Both the position numbers and the translations under genes were made by a program. This document shows positions 36,816-47,330 of a stretch of 64,000 bases of DNA, piece after piece (the first letter of the stretch is position 1; each line of letters starts with the position of its first letter). The stretch is taken from assembly GCF_014170305.1 (NCBI RefSeq), contig NZ_LZZT01000031.1, forward strand, positions 186,001 through 250,000, given 5' to 3'. The notes under the pieces were generated by a model. That model made no database searches. It had not been told where the DNA came from and saw only the letters and a list, made by a program, of their open reading frames with translations. This DNA is from Achromobacter sp. UMC71. Lineage in GTDB: Bacteria; Pseudomonadota; Gammaproteobacteria; Burkholderiales; Burkholderiaceae_B.

Positions 36816-38015
36816 ATGAGCACCCTTTTCGATTCCGTCGAACTCGCGCCGCGCGACCCCATCCTTGGTCTGAACGAACAATACAACGCGGATACCCGCC
36901 CCGGTAAAGTGAACCTGGGCGTGGGCGTGTACTACGACGATCAAGGCCGGATTCCCCTGCTGGGCGCAGTGCGCAAGGCTGAAATTGCCCGCATCGAAGC
37001 CGCCGCCGCTCGCGGCTACCTGCCGATCGAAGGCATCGCCGGCTACAACCAAGGCGCTCAAGCCCTGCTGATCGGCAAGGACTCCCCGCTGGCCGCTGCC
37101 GGCCGCGTCCTGACCACCCAAGCCCTGGGCGGCACCGGCGCGCTCAAGATCGGCGCTGACTTCCTGCGCCAATTGCTGCCGACCTCCAAGGTTCTGATCA
37201 GCGATCCCAGCTGGGAAAACCACCGCGCGCTGTTCGAACGCGCCGGCTTCGAAGTGGGCACCTACGCCTACTACGACGCCGCCACCCGCGGCCTGAACTT
37301 CGAAGGCATGCTGGCCGCCCTGAAGGCCGCGCCGGCCCAGACCGTCGTCGTACTGCACGCCTGCTGCCACAACCCCACGGGCGTGGACCCCACCTTCGAA
37401 CAATGGCAGCAGATCGCCGCCGTCGTGAAGGAAAACAACCTGGTCCCGTTCCTGGACATCGCCTACCAAGGTTTCGGCGAAGGCCTCAAGGAAGACGCTG
37501 CCGTCGTGCGCCTGTTCGCCGATCTGGACATGACCATGTTCATCAGCTCGTCGTTCTCCAAGTCGTTCTCGCTGTACGGCGAACGCGTCGGCGCCCTGAC
37601 CGTCGTGGCCGGCAGCAAGGACCAGGCCACCCGCGTCCTGAGCCAGCTCAAGCGCGTCATCCGCACCAACTATTCCAACCCGCCCACCCATGGCGGCACG
37701 ATCGTCTCCACCGTGCTGAACACGCCTGAACTGTTCGCCATGTGGGAACAGGAACTGGCCGGCATGCGCGACCGCATCCGCCTGATGCGCAAGCAGCTCG
37801 TCGAGAAAATCAAGGAACACGGCGGCAAGCAGGACTTCAGCTTCGTGCTCCAGCAGCGCGGCATGTTCTCGTATTCGGGCCTGACTTCGGCCCAGGTCGA
37901 TCGCCTGCGCGAAGAACACGGCGTCTACGCCGTCTCCAGCGGCCGCATCTGCGTCGCCGCGCTGAACAGCGGCAACATCGACCAAGTCGCCAAGGGCATC
38001 GCCGCGGTGCTGTAA
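36816..38015 (+). CDS. Aromatic/aspartate aminotransferase (class I, TyrB/AspC-like)
   Basis: PLP transaminase moving amino groups between aromatic or dicarboxylic amino acids and 2-oxoglutarate. It is 399 residues. [13 protein letters not shown], the PLP-binding Tyr in DIAYQGF, and the PLP lysine in [17 protein letters not shown] are the class Ia motifs; the C-terminal Arg is in SSGRICVA. TyrB-like specificity is likely, but AspC cannot be excluded by eye. Monocistronic, with a strong terminator, and divergent from uvrB. Confidence 0.92.
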   Translation: MSTLFDSVELAPRDPILGLNEQYNADTRPGKVNLGVGVYYDDQGRIPLLGAVRKAEIARIEAAAARGYLPIEGIAGYNQGAQALLIGKDSPLAAAGRVLTTQALGGTGALKIGADFLRQLLPTSKVLISDPSWENHRALFERAGFEVGTYAYYDAATRGLNFEGMLAALKAAPAQTVVVLHACCHNPTGVDPTFEQWQQIAAVVKENNLVPFLDIAYQGFGEGLKEDAAVVRLFADLDMTMFISSSFSKSFSLYGERVGALTVVAGSKDQATRVLSQLKRVIRTNYSNPPTHGGTIVSTVLNTPELFAMWEQELAGMRDRIRLMRKQLVEKIKEHGGKQDFSFVLQQRGMFSYSGLTSAQVDRLREEHGVYAVSSGRICVAALNSGNIDQVAKGIAAVL

Positions 38016-38039
38016 CGCACCTGCCTGCCGGCGCCTGCC

Positions 38040-38065
38040 AAACGGGACCTTCGGGTCCCGTTTTT
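38040..38065 (+). terminator. Terminator of the aminotransferase gene (UUCG loop)
   Basis: The stem AAACGGGACC / GGTCCCGTTT is closed by a C(TTCG)G tetraloop, and TT follows. It begins 25 bases after the stop codon: a textbook intrinsic terminator. Confidence 0.92.
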
Positions 38066-38130
38066 ATTGCGTGCTTGCCAGCCCGGCTGATACCCGCTTG
38101 CTTTTTTGCGTTATGTCCCCCAGAATGCTG

Positions 38131-38146
38131 CTGTATATATGTACAG
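38131..38146. promoter_or_regulatory. LexA (SOS) box of lexA
   Basis: CTGTATATATGTACAG is one base from the E. coli consensus CTGTATATATATACAG. It is centred about 33 bases before the lexA ATG, so LexA should repress its own gene. Confidence 0.95.
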
Positions 38147-38170
38147 TCCGACCCCAAACGGATCATCGCC

Positions 38171-38821
38171 ATGGCCAGCAAACTCACTGATCGTCAACAG
38201 CAAATCCTGGACCTCATCCGGCAAACCGTCACGCGCACCGGCTTTCCGCCCACCCGCGCCGAAATTGCCCTGGCCCTGGGATTCCGCTCGCCCAACGCGG
38301 CCGAAGACCATCTCAAGGCCCTGGCCCGCAAAGGCGCCATCGAACTCACCGCAGGCGCGTCGCGCGGTATCCGCCTGAAAGACGCCGCGCCCGCCTCTAC
38401 GCAAGCTCCCCTGCCCTTGCCCGGCCTGGCGCAGCTGCTGCTGCCGCTGGTGGGCCGCGTGGCCGCTGGCAGTCCGATCCTGGCCGCCGAACACGTCGAA
38501 CGCGAAATCGGCGTCGATTCCAGCCTGTTCGCCCAAGCCCCCGACTACCTGCTCAAGGTACGCGGCATGAGCATGCGCGACGCCGGCATCCTCGAAGGCG
38601 ATCTGCTCGCCGTCAAGAAAGCCTCTGAAGCCCGCAATGGCCAGATCGTGGTTGCCCGCCTAGGCGACGACGTCACGGTCAAACGCCTGCAGCGCCAGAA
38701 TGGCCGCATCGAACTCCTGCCCGAAAATCCCGACTTCGCCCCCATCATCGTCGAAGCCGACCAGGAATTCGCCCTTGAAGGCATCGCGGTCGGACTGATC
38801 CGCACTCACGCGCTGCACTAG
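38171..38821 (+). CDS. lexA: SOS repressor LexA
   Basis: Represses DNA-damage genes and is inactivated by RecA-stimulated self-cleavage. It is 216 residues, slightly longer than E. coli LexA (202) because of the linker around residues 70-90. The winged helix has [21 protein letters not shown]. The cleavage site is A99-G100 (RVAAGSP), and the catalytic dyad is S134 ([10 protein letters not shown]) and K171 (DVTVKRL). The ATG at 38171 is the one that gives [16 protein letters not shown], the conserved start. Single gene with its own SOS box and terminator. Confidence 0.97.
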   Translation: MASKLTDRQQQILDLIRQTVTRTGFPPTRAEIALALGFRSPNAAEDHLKALARKGAIELTAGASRGIRLKDAAPASTQAPLPLPGLAQLLLPLVGRVAAGSPILAAEHVEREIGVDSSLFAQAPDYLLKVRGMSMRDAGILEGDLLAVKKASEARNGQIVVARLGDDVTVKRLQRQNGRIELLPENPDFAPIIVEADQEFALEGIAVGLIRTHALH

Positions 38822-38868
38822 GCCTGGCCGCCGCAGCGGCCCTCTTCGACGTTGCCCCGGCTCCAAAA

Positions 38869-38896
38869 AAGAAACCCCGCGCAAGCGGGGTTTCTT
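38869..38896. terminator. Bidirectional terminator between lexA and lon
   Basis: A perfect 12-bp stem, AAGAAACCCCGC / GCGGGGTTTCTT, with loop GCAA; an A-run lies on its left, giving T's on the minus strand. It serves convergent lexA and lon. Confidence 0.9.
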
Positions 38897-38899
38897 GTT

Positions 38900-38923
38900 G
38901 AAGGCGTTGCAAGCAACGCCTTC
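38900..38923. repeat. Second perfect hairpin next to the lexA/lon terminator
   Basis: GAAGGCGTTGC AA GCAACGCCTTC is an 11-bp perfect inverted repeat with a 2-base centre, 18 bases after the lon stop. It has no T-run of its own. On the lon transcript it precedes the main terminator and may protect the 3' end or act as an extra pause element (inference). Confidence 0.7.
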
Positions 38924-38940
38924 GGGGACTTGCGCGGACT

Positions 38941-41391
38941 TTAGTGCTTGAGCACCGGGTCCGTCGAGCCCGGCTCCGCCGGCTTGGCGACCAGCGGTTC
39001 CTTGACCGCCTCGTCTTCAGCCAGCGGCTCGGGCAGGCGTTCCAGCGCCAGTTCCAGCACCTTGTCGATCCAGCGGACCGGCACGATCTCGAGATGGTTC
39101 TTGACGTTGTCCGGGATCTCCGCCAAATCCTTGACGTTTTCCTCCGGGATCAAGACCGTCTTGATGCCACCACGGTGGGCGGCCAGCAGCTTTTCCTTCA
39201 GGCCACCGATCGGCAGGACTTCGCCACGCAGCGTGATTTCACCGGTCATGGCGACGTTGGCACGCACCGGGATGCGCGACAGCGCCGACACCATTGCCGT
39301 GGTGATCGCGATACCGGCGGACGGACCGTCCTTGGGCGTCGCGCCTTCCGGCACGTGCACGTGCATGTCGTGCTTCTCGAACACGCTGTCGGCAAAGCCC
39401 AGGCGACGTGCCCGCGAGCGCACCACCGTACGAGCCGCCTCGACCGATTCCTTCATCACGTCGCCCAGCGAACCGGTGCGTTGGATCACGCCCTTGCCGG
39501 GCATGTCCGCCACTTCGATCGTGAGCAGATCGCCGCCGACTTCCGTCCAGGCCAGGCCGGTCACTTGGCCGATCTGGTTTTCCTTTTCGGCCATGCCGAA
39601 GGTGTAGCGGCGCACGCCCAGGAAGTCGCTCAGATTGTCGCCCGTGACATTCACAGGCTTCAGATCCAGCGACTTGCCTTCCGCCTTGGCGCGGTCGGTC
39701 TGGGTCAGCAACTGCTTGATGACCTTGCGGCAGATTTTGCCCACTTCGCGTTCGAGCGCACGCACACCGGCTTCCCGGGTGTAGTAGCGCACGATGTCGC
39801 GCAAGGCGCTGTCGTCCACGGTCAGCTCGGTATCCTTCACGCCGTTGTTCTTCATCAGCTTGGGCAGCAGATGGTCGCGGGCGATGTGGATCTTTTCTTC
39901 CTCGGTGTAACCCGACAGGCGGATCACTTCCATGCGATCCAGCAGCGCCGGCGGAATGTTCAGCGTGTTGCTGGTCGCCACGAACATGACGTCGGACAGG
40001 TCGAAGTCGACTTCGATGTAGTGGTCCTGGAACGTGTGGTTCTGTTCCGGGTCCAGCACTTCGAGCAGGGCCGACGAGGGATCGCCGCGGAAATCCATGC
40101 CCAGCTTGTCGATTTCATCAAGCAGGAACAAGGGATTGCGCACGCCGACCTTCGACATGTTCTGGACGATCTTGCCCGGCATGGAACCGATATACGTACG
40201 GCGGTGGCCGCGGATCTCGGCTTCGTCGCGCACGCCGCCCAGGGCCATGCGCACGAACTTACGATTCGTGGCCTTGGCGATGGACTGACCGAGCGAGGTC
40301 TTGCCCACGCCCGGAGGACCGACCAGGCACAGGATCGGCGCCTTGACCTTGTCCACGCGCTGCTGCACGGCAAGATATTCAAGAATGCGTTCCTTCACCT
40401 TTTCCAGGCCGTAGTGGTCGTTGTCCAGTACGGTTTCGGCGTTGGCGATGGAATTGTTGATCTTGCTCTTCTTTCTCCAGGGGAGATTGATGAGCGTGTC
40501 GATGTAGTTGCGCACCACGGTGGCTTCGGCCGACATGGGCGACATCAGCTTGAGCTTCTTGAGCTCGGCATCGGCCTTTTTACGCGCCTCTTTGGGCATG
40601 TGGGCAGCGATGATCTTCTTTTCGAGCTCTTCGATGTCCGCGCCTTCTTCGCCTTCGCCCAACTCCTTCTGAATGGCTTTGACCTGCTCATTCAGGTAGT
40701 AGTCGCGCTGGCTCTTTTCCATCTGCTTCTTCACGCGGCCGCGGATCCGCTTTTCGACCTGGAGAATGTCGATTTCGGTTTCCAGCTGCGTGAGCAAGCC
40801 TTCGAGGCGCTCGGAGGTGCCAACGATCTCGAGCATCTTCTGCTTTTGCTCGAGCTTGAGCGGAAGATGCGCGGCGATCGTGTCGGCCAGGCGGCCGGCG
40901 TCATCGATGCCGGCGAGCGAGGTCAGGATCTCCGGAGGGATCTTCTTGTTCAGCTTTACGTACTGCTCGAACTGGGCGACGATCGCACGGCGCAGGGCCT
41001 CGGTCTCGGAGCCTTGAACGGCGTCCGGCTCGATCGGGGTGACCTGGCAGGTGAAGTGCGAATCGGCGTCTTCGATGCTGTTGATGCGGGCGCGCTGGGT
41101 ACCTTCGACCAGCACCTTGACGGTGCCGTCGGGCAGCTTGAGCATCTGCAGGATGCCGGCAACGCAGCCGATCTCGTAAACGTCTTCGGGAGTGGGATCA
41201 TCCTTGCCGGCGGACTTTTGGGCCACCAGCATGATGCTCTTGCCCGCTTCCATCGCAACCTCGAGCGCGCGGATCGAGCGCGGACGGCCGACGAACAGCG
41301 GGATGACCATGTGCGGGAACACCACGACATCGCGCAGTGGCAGCAGGGGAAGGTCGATCGGGTCGGAAGGCAGGGTCTGGCTGGCAGACAT
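38941..41391 (-). CDS. lon: ATP-dependent protease Lon
   Basis: Hexameric AAA+ serine protease degrading misfolded and regulatory proteins. It is 816 residues, slightly longer than E. coli (784). The N-terminal LON domain opens with [20 protein letters not shown], and Walker A is [11 protein letters not shown]. The catalytic Ser is in [12 protein letters not shown] and the catalytic Lys in [13 protein letters not shown]. The C-terminal 35 residues (after ALERLPEPL) are an acidic, unconserved tail. It lies downstream of tig-clpP-clpX but has its own sigma-32-type promoter. Confidence 0.97.
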   Translation of the reverse strand: MSASQTLPSDPIDLPLLPLRDVVVFPHMVIPLFVGRPRSIRALEVAMEAGKSIMLVAQKSAGKDDPTPEDVYEIGCVAGILQMLKLPDGTVKVLVEGTQRARINSIEDADSHFTCQVTPIEPDAVQGSETEALRRAIVAQFEQYVKLNKKIPPEILTSLAGIDDAGRLADTIAAHLPLKLEQKQKMLEIVGTSERLEGLLTQLETEIDILQVEKRIRGRVKKQMEKSQRDYYLNEQVKAIQKELGEGEEGADIEELEKKIIAAHMPKEARKKADAELKKLKLMSPMSAEATVVRNYIDTLINLPWRKKSKINNSIANAETVLDNDHYGLEKVKERILEYLAVQQRVDKVKAPILCLVGPPGVGKTSLGQSIAKATNRKFVRMALGGVRDEAEIRGHRRTYIGSMPGKIVQNMSKVGVRNPLFLLDEIDKLGMDFRGDPSSALLEVLDPEQNHTFQDHYIEVDFDLSDVMFVATSNTLNIPPALLDRMEVIRLSGYTEEEKIHIARDHLLPKLMKNNGVKDTELTVDDSALRDIVRYYTREAGVRALEREVGKICRKVIKQLLTQTDRAKAEGKSLDLKPVNVTGDNLSDFLGVRRYTFGMAEKENQIGQVTGLAWTEVGGDLLTIEVADMPGKGVIQRTGSLGDVMKESVEAARTVVRSRARRLGFADSVFEKHDMHVHVPEGATPKDGPSAGIAITTAMVSALSRIPVRANVAMTGEITLRGEVLPIGGLKEKLLAAHRGGIKTVLIPEENVKDLAEIPDNVKNHLEIVPVRWIDKVLELALERLPEPLAEDEAVKEPLVAKPAEPGSTDPVLKH

Positions 41392-41470
41392 AGGAGGTTC
41401 CTCGGTATGACTCGGCGTATCGGGGACAGGATGTCCGGGTATACCCCGGCATCTTCGTCAGTTACGTCTG

Positions 41471-41498
41471 TTATGGGAACAATAGCCGAAAATTCAAG
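41471..41498 (-). promoter_or_regulatory. Sigma-32 (heat-shock) type promoter of lon
   Basis: On the minus strand CTTGAA (41498-41493) is followed after 15 bases by CCCATAA (41477-41471). This matches the RpoH consensus CTTGAA-N13-16-CCCATnT closely. The 5' leader would be about 70 bases. lon is heat-shock controlled in E. coli, so the assignment is reasonable. Confidence 0.75.
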
Positions 41499-41605
41499 AT
41501 CCCGGCTGCCGGATAAACAAAACGGCAAAAAAAACAGTGGCCGGTATCTCTTGCTTTCTTGGACACCCCTCGGGGACATCCGTTCAACGTCTGTCCCCCA
41601 GGTAA

Positions 41606-41632
41606 AAAAACCCGTTACGAGAACGGGTTTTT
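41606..41632 (-). terminator. Terminator after clpX
   Basis: AAAAACCCGTT / AACGGGTTTTT, an 11-bp stem with loop ACGAG, lies 13 bases beyond the clpX stop on the minus strand with flanking A/T runs. It separates tig-clpP-clpX from lon. Confidence 0.9.
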
Positions 41633-41644
41633 CTGAAATAACCG

Positions 41645-42943
41645 TCAGGCCGCGGCGTCGCGGACTTCTCCGCGCTCGGGCTTTTCGGCGGTGCTTTCTT
41701 CGTCCGCGTAGATCAGCAAGGGCTTGCCCTCGCCTTCGATCGCGCCTTCATCCAGCACCACGCGCTTGACGTTGCCTTGCGACGGCAGGTCATACATGGT
41801 GTCGAGCAGCGCCTGTTCGATGATGGAACGCAAGCCGCGGGCACCCGTCTTGCGCTTGAGCGCCTTGCGGGCGATCGCCTTCAGGGCGGCCGGGCGCACG
41901 TCCAGCTCGGCGCCTTCCATGGCGAACAGCTTCTGGAATTGCTTGAGCAGGGCGTTCTTGGGCTCGGTCAGGATCTGAACCAGCGCGGCTTCGTCGAGCT
42001 CGTCCAGCGTGGCGACCACCGGCAGACGGCCGACCAGTTCGGGGATCAGGCCGAACTTGATCAGGTCTTCGGGTTCGACCTCGGAGAACAACTCGCCCAC
42101 GCCGCGTTCGGACTTGGCGCGCACGGAGGCCGAGAAGCCGATGCCGGACTTTTCGGTACGGTCGCGAATGACCTTTTCCAGTCCGTCGAAGGCGCCGCCG
42201 ACGATGAACAGGATGTTGGTCGTGTCGACCTGGACGAAGTCCTGGTTGGGATGCTTGCGGCCGCCTTGCGGGGGCACCGAGGCAACCGTGCCTTCGATCA
42301 GCTTGAGCAAGGCCTGTTGCACGCCCTCGCCCGACACGTCGCGGGTGATGGACGGGTTATCGGACTTGCGGGAAATCTTGTCGATTTCGTCGATGTAGAT
42401 AATGGCGCGCTGCGCCTTCTCGACTTCGTAGTTGCAGTTCTGCAGCAACTTCTGAATGATGTTTTCGACGTCTTCGCCCACGTAACCGGCTTCGGTCAAC
42501 GTGGTGGCGTCAGCCATGACGAACGGCACGTTCAGCATGCGAGCCAGCGTCTGCGCCAGCAACGTCTTGCCCGACCCGGTGGGGCCGATCAGCATGATGT
42601 TGCTCTTGGACAACTCGACTTCGTCGCCCTTGATCTCGCCGTGGCGGATGCGCTTGTAATGGTTGTAGACGGCCACCGCCAGCATACGCTTGGGCGAGGT
42701 CTGCCCAATGACGTACTGGTCGAGGAACGTCTTGATTTCGGCCGGAGTGGGCAGTTCGGAACGAATCGCCGCGCGCGCAGTCGCCTGCGCTTCCTCGCGG
42801 ATGATGTCGTTGCACAAGTCTATGCATTCATCGCAGATGAATACCGACGGACCCGCGATCAGCTTGCGGACTTCGTGCTGGCTTTTATTGCAAAACGAGC
42901 AATGCAGCACTTTTGCGTCTGCCGATCCCTTTTTTTCAGGCAT
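41645..42943 (-). CDS. clpX: ClpXP unfoldase subunit ClpX
   Basis: AAA+ unfoldase that feeds substrates to ClpP. It is 432 residues. The N-terminal zinc-binding domain has CSFCNKS and ICDECIDLC (two CX2C pairs). Walker A is [12 protein letters not shown], the pore-1 loop is GYVGEDVEN, and the sensor region is in [18 protein letters not shown]. It follows clpP by about 100 bases on the same strand. The C-terminus is longer and acidic ([17 protein letters not shown]). Confidence 0.97.
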   Translation of the reverse strand: MPEKKGSADAKVLHCSFCNKSQHEVRKLIAGPSVFICDECIDLCNDIIREEAQATARAAIRSELPTPAEIKTFLDQYVIGQTSPKRMLAVAVYNHYKRIRHGEIKGDEVELSKSNIMLIGPTGSGKTLLAQTLARMLNVPFVMADATTLTEAGYVGEDVENIIQKLLQNCNYEVEKAQRAIIYIDEIDKISRKSDNPSITRDVSGEGVQQALLKLIEGTVASVPPQGGRKHPNQDFVQVDTTNILFIVGGAFDGLEKVIRDRTEKSGIGFSASVRAKSERGVGELFSEVEPEDLIKFGLIPELVGRLPVVATLDELDEAALVQILTEPKNALLKQFQKLFAMEGAELDVRPAALKAIARKALKRKTGARGLRSIIEQALLDTMYDLPSQGNVKRVVLDEGAIEGEGKPLLIYADEESTAEKPERGEVRDAAA

Positions 42944-43044
42944 ATGTAGTCGTATCTCAGGTAAAGAAGCGCCGGACCGGGTAAACGGCCCGGCGCCTGC
43001 GCTTACTCAAACGTGGCAGCAGCGGGTCGGACTCAACCGGGAAG

Positions 43045-43698
43045 TCAGCCTTCCGAACGGGAGGTCATCACCTTGTCCACCAGTCCATACGATACCGCAT
43101 CTTCGGCGGACATGAAGTTGTCACGTTCCGTGTCCAGGCCGATACGCTCGATCGACTGGCCGGTGTTATCGGCCAGGATGCGATTGAGGCGCTCGCGCAG
43201 GTCCAGGATCTCGCGAGCCTGGATCTGGATGTCGGAAGCCTGCCCTTGGGCGCCGCCCGAGGGCTGGTGAATCATGATGCGCGAGTTGGGCAACGTGAAA
43301 CGCTTGCCCTTCTTGCCAGCCGCCAGCAGGAAGGCGCCCATGCTGGCCGCCAGGCCGGTGCACAGGGTCGACACGTCCGGCTTGATGAACTGCATGGTGT
43401 CGTAGATGGCCATGCCCGCGTACACCGACCCGCCAGGCGAGTTGATGTACAGGGAAATGTCCTTGTCAGGATTCTCCGATTCCAGGAACAGCAACTGCGC
43501 CACGACCAGGTTGGCCGTTGCGTCGTTGACCGGGCCCACCAGGAAAATGAGCCGCTCGCGGAGCAGACGCGAATAGATGTCGTAGGCGCGTTCGCCGCGC
43601 CCCGACTGCTCGATCACCATGGGAATGTAGCCCAGGCCGGTGGGGGTCACCGAAGACCCGCCATTCATTGCCGCATAGAAATCGGTGAATCTCTGCAT
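43045..43698 (-). CDS. clpP: ATP-dependent Clp protease proteolytic subunit ClpP
   Basis: Tetradecameric serine protease chamber paired with ClpX or ClpA. It is 217 residues. The catalytic Ser is in [11 protein letters not shown], the His in [10 protein letters not shown], and the Asp is expected in [11 protein letters not shown] short N-terminal propeptide precedes [20 protein letters not shown]. It starts 4 bases after tig, so the two are probably coupled. Confidence 0.97.
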   Translation of the reverse strand: MQRFTDFYAAMNGGSSVTPTGLGYIPMVIEQSGRGERAYDIYSRLLRERLIFLVGPVNDATANLVVAQLLFLESENPDKDISLYINSPGGSVYAGMAIYDTMQFIKPDVSTLCTGLAASMGAFLLAAGKKGKRFTLPNSRIMIHQPSGGAQGQASDIQIQAREILDLRERLNRILADNTGQSIERIGLDTERDNFMSAEDAVSYGLVDKVMTSRSEG

Positions 43699-43702
43699 AG
43701 TG

Positions 43703-45013
43703 TTACGCCATCCCCATCAACTGATCGAAAGGCACCTTTTCTTCGGTGACCTTGGCCTTGTCCAGCACGTGCGCGACAACGTTGTCTTCGAGCACGATAG
43801 CCTCGATTTCAGCACGACGCTGGCGGTCAGCCAGGTAATAGCTGACAACCTGAGCGGGTTGTTCGTAGTTTTCCGCGAATTCTTCGATGCGGGCACGAAC
43901 TTGTTCCGGCTTGGCCTGCAGTTGGGCTTGCTTGACCAGTTCGGACACCAACAGGCCCAGGCGCACGCGGCGCTCGGATTCGGTCGAGAAGGCTTCGGCC
44001 GGGATCGGCACCGATTCGGCGTTGGGCACGCCACGCTGCTTGAGCTCTTCGCGAGCGGCGGCGATGCGGCTTTGCACGTCGTTGTCGACCAGGGCCTTCG
44101 GCACGTCGAACTTGCCGGCCTCGACCAAGGCGTCCATCACGCTGGACTTGGTACGGCCTTGCGAGCGCACCTTGACTTCGCGTTCGATGTTGCTGCGGAT
44201 GTCGGCCTTCAGCTTTTCGACGTCGCCTTCGGCCTGGCCGAGCGACTTGGCGAATTCAGCGTTCAGTTCGGGCAGGACGCCTTCAGCCACTTCCTTGACG
44301 GTAATGGTGAATTCGGCGGTCTTGCCGGCGACTTCCTTGCCTTGGTAATCGTCAGGGAACTTCAGCGGGAAGACCTTGCTTTCGCCAGCCTTCAGGCCGC
44401 GGGCGGCTTCTTCGAATTCCGGCAGCATGCGGCCTTGGCCGAGCACGAACGGGAAGTCTTCGGCCTTGCCGCCTTCGAACGGCACGCCGTCGATGGTGCC
44501 GGCGAAGTCCAGCGTGACGCGGTCGCCGTCTTGCGAAGCGCGGCCTTCACGGGCTTCGAACGTGGCGCGCTGCTTGCGCAGGACGTCCAGGGTCTGTTGC
44601 ACTTCGGCGTCGGTGACGGCGGTGTCAAAGCGGGTGACGGTCAGTGCCGACAGGTCGGGCACGGCGACTTCGGGGTAGACCTCGAACGTGGCGGTGAACG
44701 CCAGCGTGTCGTCGGCGGCGCCTTCGGTCTTGGGTTCCAGGTTCGGGGCACCGGCGACGCGCAGCTTGGCGCCGTCGACGGCTTGTTCGAACGCACGGCC
44801 AACTTGGCTATTGATCACGTCGTAGCGGATGCTGGGACCATGGCTGCGCTCGAGCATGGCGAGCGGCGCCTTGCCAGGACGGAAACCAGGCACCTTGGCG
44901 GTACGGGCCACGCGCTTCAATTGCGCCTGGACTTCCTTTTCGACGTCGGCCACCGAGACGGCCAGATCAACACGGCGCTCCAGGCCGGAGAGGGTTTCAA
45001 CCACAGGCTGCAT
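43703..45013 (-). CDS. tig: Trigger factor
   Basis: Ribosome-bound chaperone and peptidyl-prolyl isomerase. It is 436 residues (E. coli 432). The ribosome-docking motif is GFRPGKAPL (E. coli GFRxGK type). The FKBP domain at about residues 165-245 contains [20 protein letters not shown], and a helical C-terminal cradle follows. AGGTC precedes the ATG. First gene of the conserved tig-clpP-clpX unit. Confidence 0.97.
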   Translation of the reverse strand: MQPVVETLSGLERRVDLAVSVADVEKEVQAQLKRVARTAKVPGFRPGKAPLAMLERSHGPSIRYDVINSQVGRAFEQAVDGAKLRVAGAPNLEPKTEGAADDTLAFTATFEVYPEVAVPDLSALTVTRFDTAVTDAEVQQTLDVLRKQRATFEAREGRASQDGDRVTLDFAGTIDGVPFEGGKAEDFPFVLGQGRMLPEFEEAARGLKAGESKVFPLKFPDDYQGKEVAGKTAEFTITVKEVAEGVLPELNAEFAKSLGQAEGDVEKLKADIRSNIEREVKVRSQGRTKSSVMDALVEAGKFDVPKALVDNDVQSRIAAAREELKQRGVPNAESVPIPAEAFSTESERRVRLGLLVSELVKQAQLQAKPEQVRARIEEFAENYEQPAQVVSYYLADRQRRAEIEAIVLEDNVVAHVLDKAKVTEEKVPFDQLMGMA

Positions 45014-45098
45014 TAAAAGACCTATTTTCCGAGAGATAAGAGATGACGGGCGGATAAACGCACCATTTTACCGGAAACTTCCGGAACCCTGACGCAAA

Positions 45099-45138
45099 GG
45101 GGTGCGAGCCCCCGGATAAGCCCGGATGCTCGCACCCC
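45099..45138 (-). terminator. Long hairpin after the LoiP-like gene
   Basis: GGGGTGCGAG (45099-45108) and CTCGCACCCC (45129-45138) are perfect inverted arms, with an inner CCGG/CCGG pairing in the 20-base loop. On the minus strand it follows the metalloprotease stop by about 40 bases and ends in CTTTGC. Probably a terminator shielding the tig promoter. Confidence 0.6.
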
Positions 45139-45179
45139 GTTTTCCACCCCTGAGGGAGGCAAACGCCCGCTGGGGCGCC

Positions 45180-45935
45180 TTATTTCGCCTTGGCGATGCG
45201 CTCTTCGATGTGCTGAGCGCGCTTGGCCGAAGACGGATGGGAACTCATCATATCGCTCTTGCCGCCATCAAGCTCGGCCAGCTTCTGGAACGCGGTCACC
45301 AGCCCCTTCGTGTTGAGCTTCTTGGCCTGGAGCTGGTCGAACGAATAATCGTCGGCAGCGCTTTCCTGCGACTGCGAGAATTGCGCGTTGATGAATTTTT
45401 CGGTCACGTCGCCCAGCTGGGACGAATTCAGCGCAGCCACGGTGGCGCCGCCCGCGGCGCCGGCGGCGTCGCGCGCAGCCGACACGGTGTAGGCGGTCTG
45501 CATGGCCTTCTTGCTGTGGCCCAGCGCCACGTGGCCGATTTCATGGCCGACCACACCCAGCACTTCGTCGTCGGTCATCATGTCCATCAGGCCGCTGTAG
45601 ACGCGGATGCACCCGTTGGCCATGGCCCAGGCGTTGACGTCCTTGGTGATGTAGACCTTGTAGTTGGCCTTCTGACCGTTCACGGTGCCGCCCAATTGCT
45701 TGGCAATCTTCTGCAGGCGGGCGTCGTACTTGCTGCCGGGGGCAGCGATCTTTTCCTGGGAATCGCTTTGCGCGCAGGCCTTGTCGGACAAGGTCTTGAT
45801 GTCGGCATCGCTCAGGGTGGCGGCCTGCACCACCTTGCTGCCGGCGCCCACCAGGCCCCCGATATCGAGAGCATGCGACGCGGAATAAGGGGCGAGCGTA
45901 ACGGCCAGCGCGGCAACGGTGTAGCGGATCTTCAT
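45180..45935 (-). CDS. M48-family periplasmic metalloprotease, LoiP/YggG-like
   Basis: Zinc metallopeptidase of 251 residues. HEIGH at 131-135 gives the two His ligands and the catalytic Glu; the third ligand is in QESAADDYS. The stretch NAWAMANGCIRVYSGLMDMM is nearly identical to E. coli LoiP (YggG), an outer-membrane lipoprotein protease induced by low osmolarity. Here the signal peptide (KIRYTVAALAVTLAPYSASHA) ends in a normal Ala-X-Ala-type site and I see no lipobox Cys, so the protein is probably soluble periplasmic. The start at 45935 has GGAGTTTTTTCC upstream. Confidence 0.9.
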   Translation of the reverse strand: MKIRYTVAALAVTLAPYSASHALDIGGLVGAGSKVVQAATLSDADIKTLSDKACAQSDSQEKIAAPGSKYDARLQKIAKQLGGTVNGQKANYKVYITKDVNAWAMANGCIRVYSGLMDMMTDDEVLGVVGHEIGHVALGHSKKAMQTAYTVSAARDAAGAAGGATVAALNSSQLGDVTEKFINAQFSQSQESAADDYSFDQLQAKKLNTKGLVTAFQKLAELDGGKSDMMSSHPSSAKRAQHIEERIAKAK

Positions 45936-46191
45936 GGAAAAAACTCCTCTTGACTGACTCTGTGCGAGTGAGGCGGCAATTCTATATACGCCAAAAGCTC
46001 GCAAACCGTTTCGCCACAGAGTTTCGCAAATGCGAATTTCGCTTACACAAAAGGCATGCGAATGCGTTCTTAGCGTGGTAAGTACCGCAACCCCGACGCC
46101 GATTTGTCATAAAAAACAGAATCGCCGCTGCCTGGCATTGATAGAATTGCCGCCGCACTTTTTCGCACCCAACCTCGGCTCGCAACCACCC

Positions 46192-46740
46192 ATGACCCCG
46201 AACACCCCTCCCCGCCTCGGCCTGCTGCCCAGCCTGATCTTCAGTTCGCGCTGGCTGCAATTGCCGCTCTACCTGGGCCTGATTGTCGCCCAGGGCGTCT
46301 ACGTGATGCTGTTCCTGAAAGAGCTGTGGCATCTGCTGACGCACGCCAACAGCTTCGGTGAAATGGAAATCATGCTGCTGGTGCTGGGCTTGATCGACGT
46401 CGTGATGATTTCGAACCTGCTGGTCATGGTGATCGTGGGCGGCTACGAGACCTTCGTGTCGCGCCTGCGCCTGCAAGGCCACCCGGACCAGCCCGAGTGG
46501 CTCAGCCACGTCAACGCCAGCGTCCTGAAGGTCAAGCTGGCCATGGCCATCATCGGCATCTCGTCGATCCACCTGCTGCGCACCTTCATCGAGGCGGGCA
46601 CCCTGGGCACGCCCAACGCCCGCTTTTCAGAGGCCGGCGTGATGTGGCAGACCATCATCCACGCCCTGTTCATCCTGTCCGCGCTGGGCATCGCCCTGGT
46701 CGACAAGCTGTCCACGCCGGCGCCGCACCCCAAGCACTGA
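46192..46740 (+). CDS. UPF0114/YqhA-family inner-membrane protein
   Basis: Integral membrane protein of 182 residues in a family of unknown function. Four hydrophobic segments are visible. [41 protein letters not shown] and [15 protein letters not shown] are the conserved parts, as in E. coli YqhA. The ATG at 46192 is chosen because the upstream frame lacks similarity. Monocistronic, followed by a strong terminator. Confidence 0.9.
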   Translation: MTPNTPPRLGLLPSLIFSSRWLQLPLYLGLIVAQGVYVMLFLKELWHLLTHANSFGEMEIMLLVLGLIDVVMISNLLVMVIVGGYETFVSRLRLQGHPDQPEWLSHVNASVLKVKLAMAIIGISSIHLLRTFIEAGTLGTPNARFSEAGVMWQTIIHALFILSALGIALVDKLSTPAPHPKH

Positions 46741-46765
46741 CGCCACCGCGACGGCACGGAAAAAG

Positions 46766-46800
46766 AAAAAGCCCCTGCACATTGCGTGCGGGGGCTTTTT
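46766..46800. terminator. Bidirectional terminator between the YqhA-like gene and the first csp gene
   Basis: A 15-bp stem, AAAAAGCCCCTGCAC / GTGCGGGGGCTTTTT with one T-G pair and loop ATTGC, lies between the convergent genes and has T-runs on both strands. Confidence 0.92.
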
Positions 46801-46838
46801 ATTGGAGCGGACCGTTGCCGGCCGCTACCGGACGGAAC

Positions 46839-47045
46839 TCAGGCCGCCACCTTGATGTTCTTGGCGCTAGGACCCTTGGGGCCGGTACCGACCTCGAACG
46901 TGACGCGCTGGTTCTCCTGCAGCGACTTGTAGCCTTCGCTGCGGATTTCAGAGTAGTGAGCGAACAGATCCTTGCTGCCGTCGTCGGGCATGATGAAGCC
47001 ATAACCCTTTTCGGCGTTGAACCACTTGACGATGCCGGTTGCCAT
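46839..47045 (-). CDS. Cold-shock domain protein (CspA family), first copy
   Basis: Single-stranded nucleic-acid chaperone of 68 residues. RNP1 is KGYGFIMP and RNP2 is [18 protein letters not shown] is the family start. The 5' leader is about 130 nt if the promoter at 47183-47212 is right. It is about 65% identical by eye to the second copy at 48113-48316. GAGGAAATTCC stands before the ATG. Confidence 0.95.
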   Translation of the reverse strand: MATGIVKWFNAEKGYGFIMPDDGSKDLFAHYSEIRSEGYKSLQENQRVTFEVGTGPKGPSAKNIKVAA

Positions 47046-47182
47046 GGAATTTCCTCGAACCTAAAAAGTGCGATTGCTCGCGGGGCGCCAGATCATCAAG
47101 GATGGGAGAGGAAGCAACCGCAGCACCACTGACGGCGACAAGTTAAACGCAGACCGCGTCTCTTGAAAATCTCGCTGAACCC

Positions 47183-47212
47183 AGTGTATTGGCGAACCCC
47201 GAAAAACGTCAA
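47183..47212 (-). promoter_or_regulatory. Candidate promoter of the first csp gene
   Basis: On the minus strand TTGACG (47212-47207), an 18-base spacer and TACACT (47188-47183) form a sigma-70 type promoter. Transcription would begin near 47176, leaving a leader of about 130 nt. Confidence 0.55.
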
Positions 47213-47330
47213 ATATGCGTGCGTTCCGAAGGTCGCACCGCCGTTCGCACTAGGCGGCGCGCCGCAATATTTTCAACTGGCCACGCGCCGATACAAGCGG
47301 ATACTCTCGGGCAGCCGCAGCGGACGGACC

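Noticed and set aside
38900..38923. Hairpin beside the lexA/lon terminator as a mobile or REP-type repeat
   Set aside because: Only one copy is seen in the window and there is no flanking duplication; it is better read as a 3'-end stem-loop.
38944..41769. 941-codon open frame on the plus strand opposite lon
   Set aside because: It mirrors lon codon structure, is rich in His, Arg, Gln and Leu without any family pattern, and exists only because GC-rich codons lack stops on the opposite strand.
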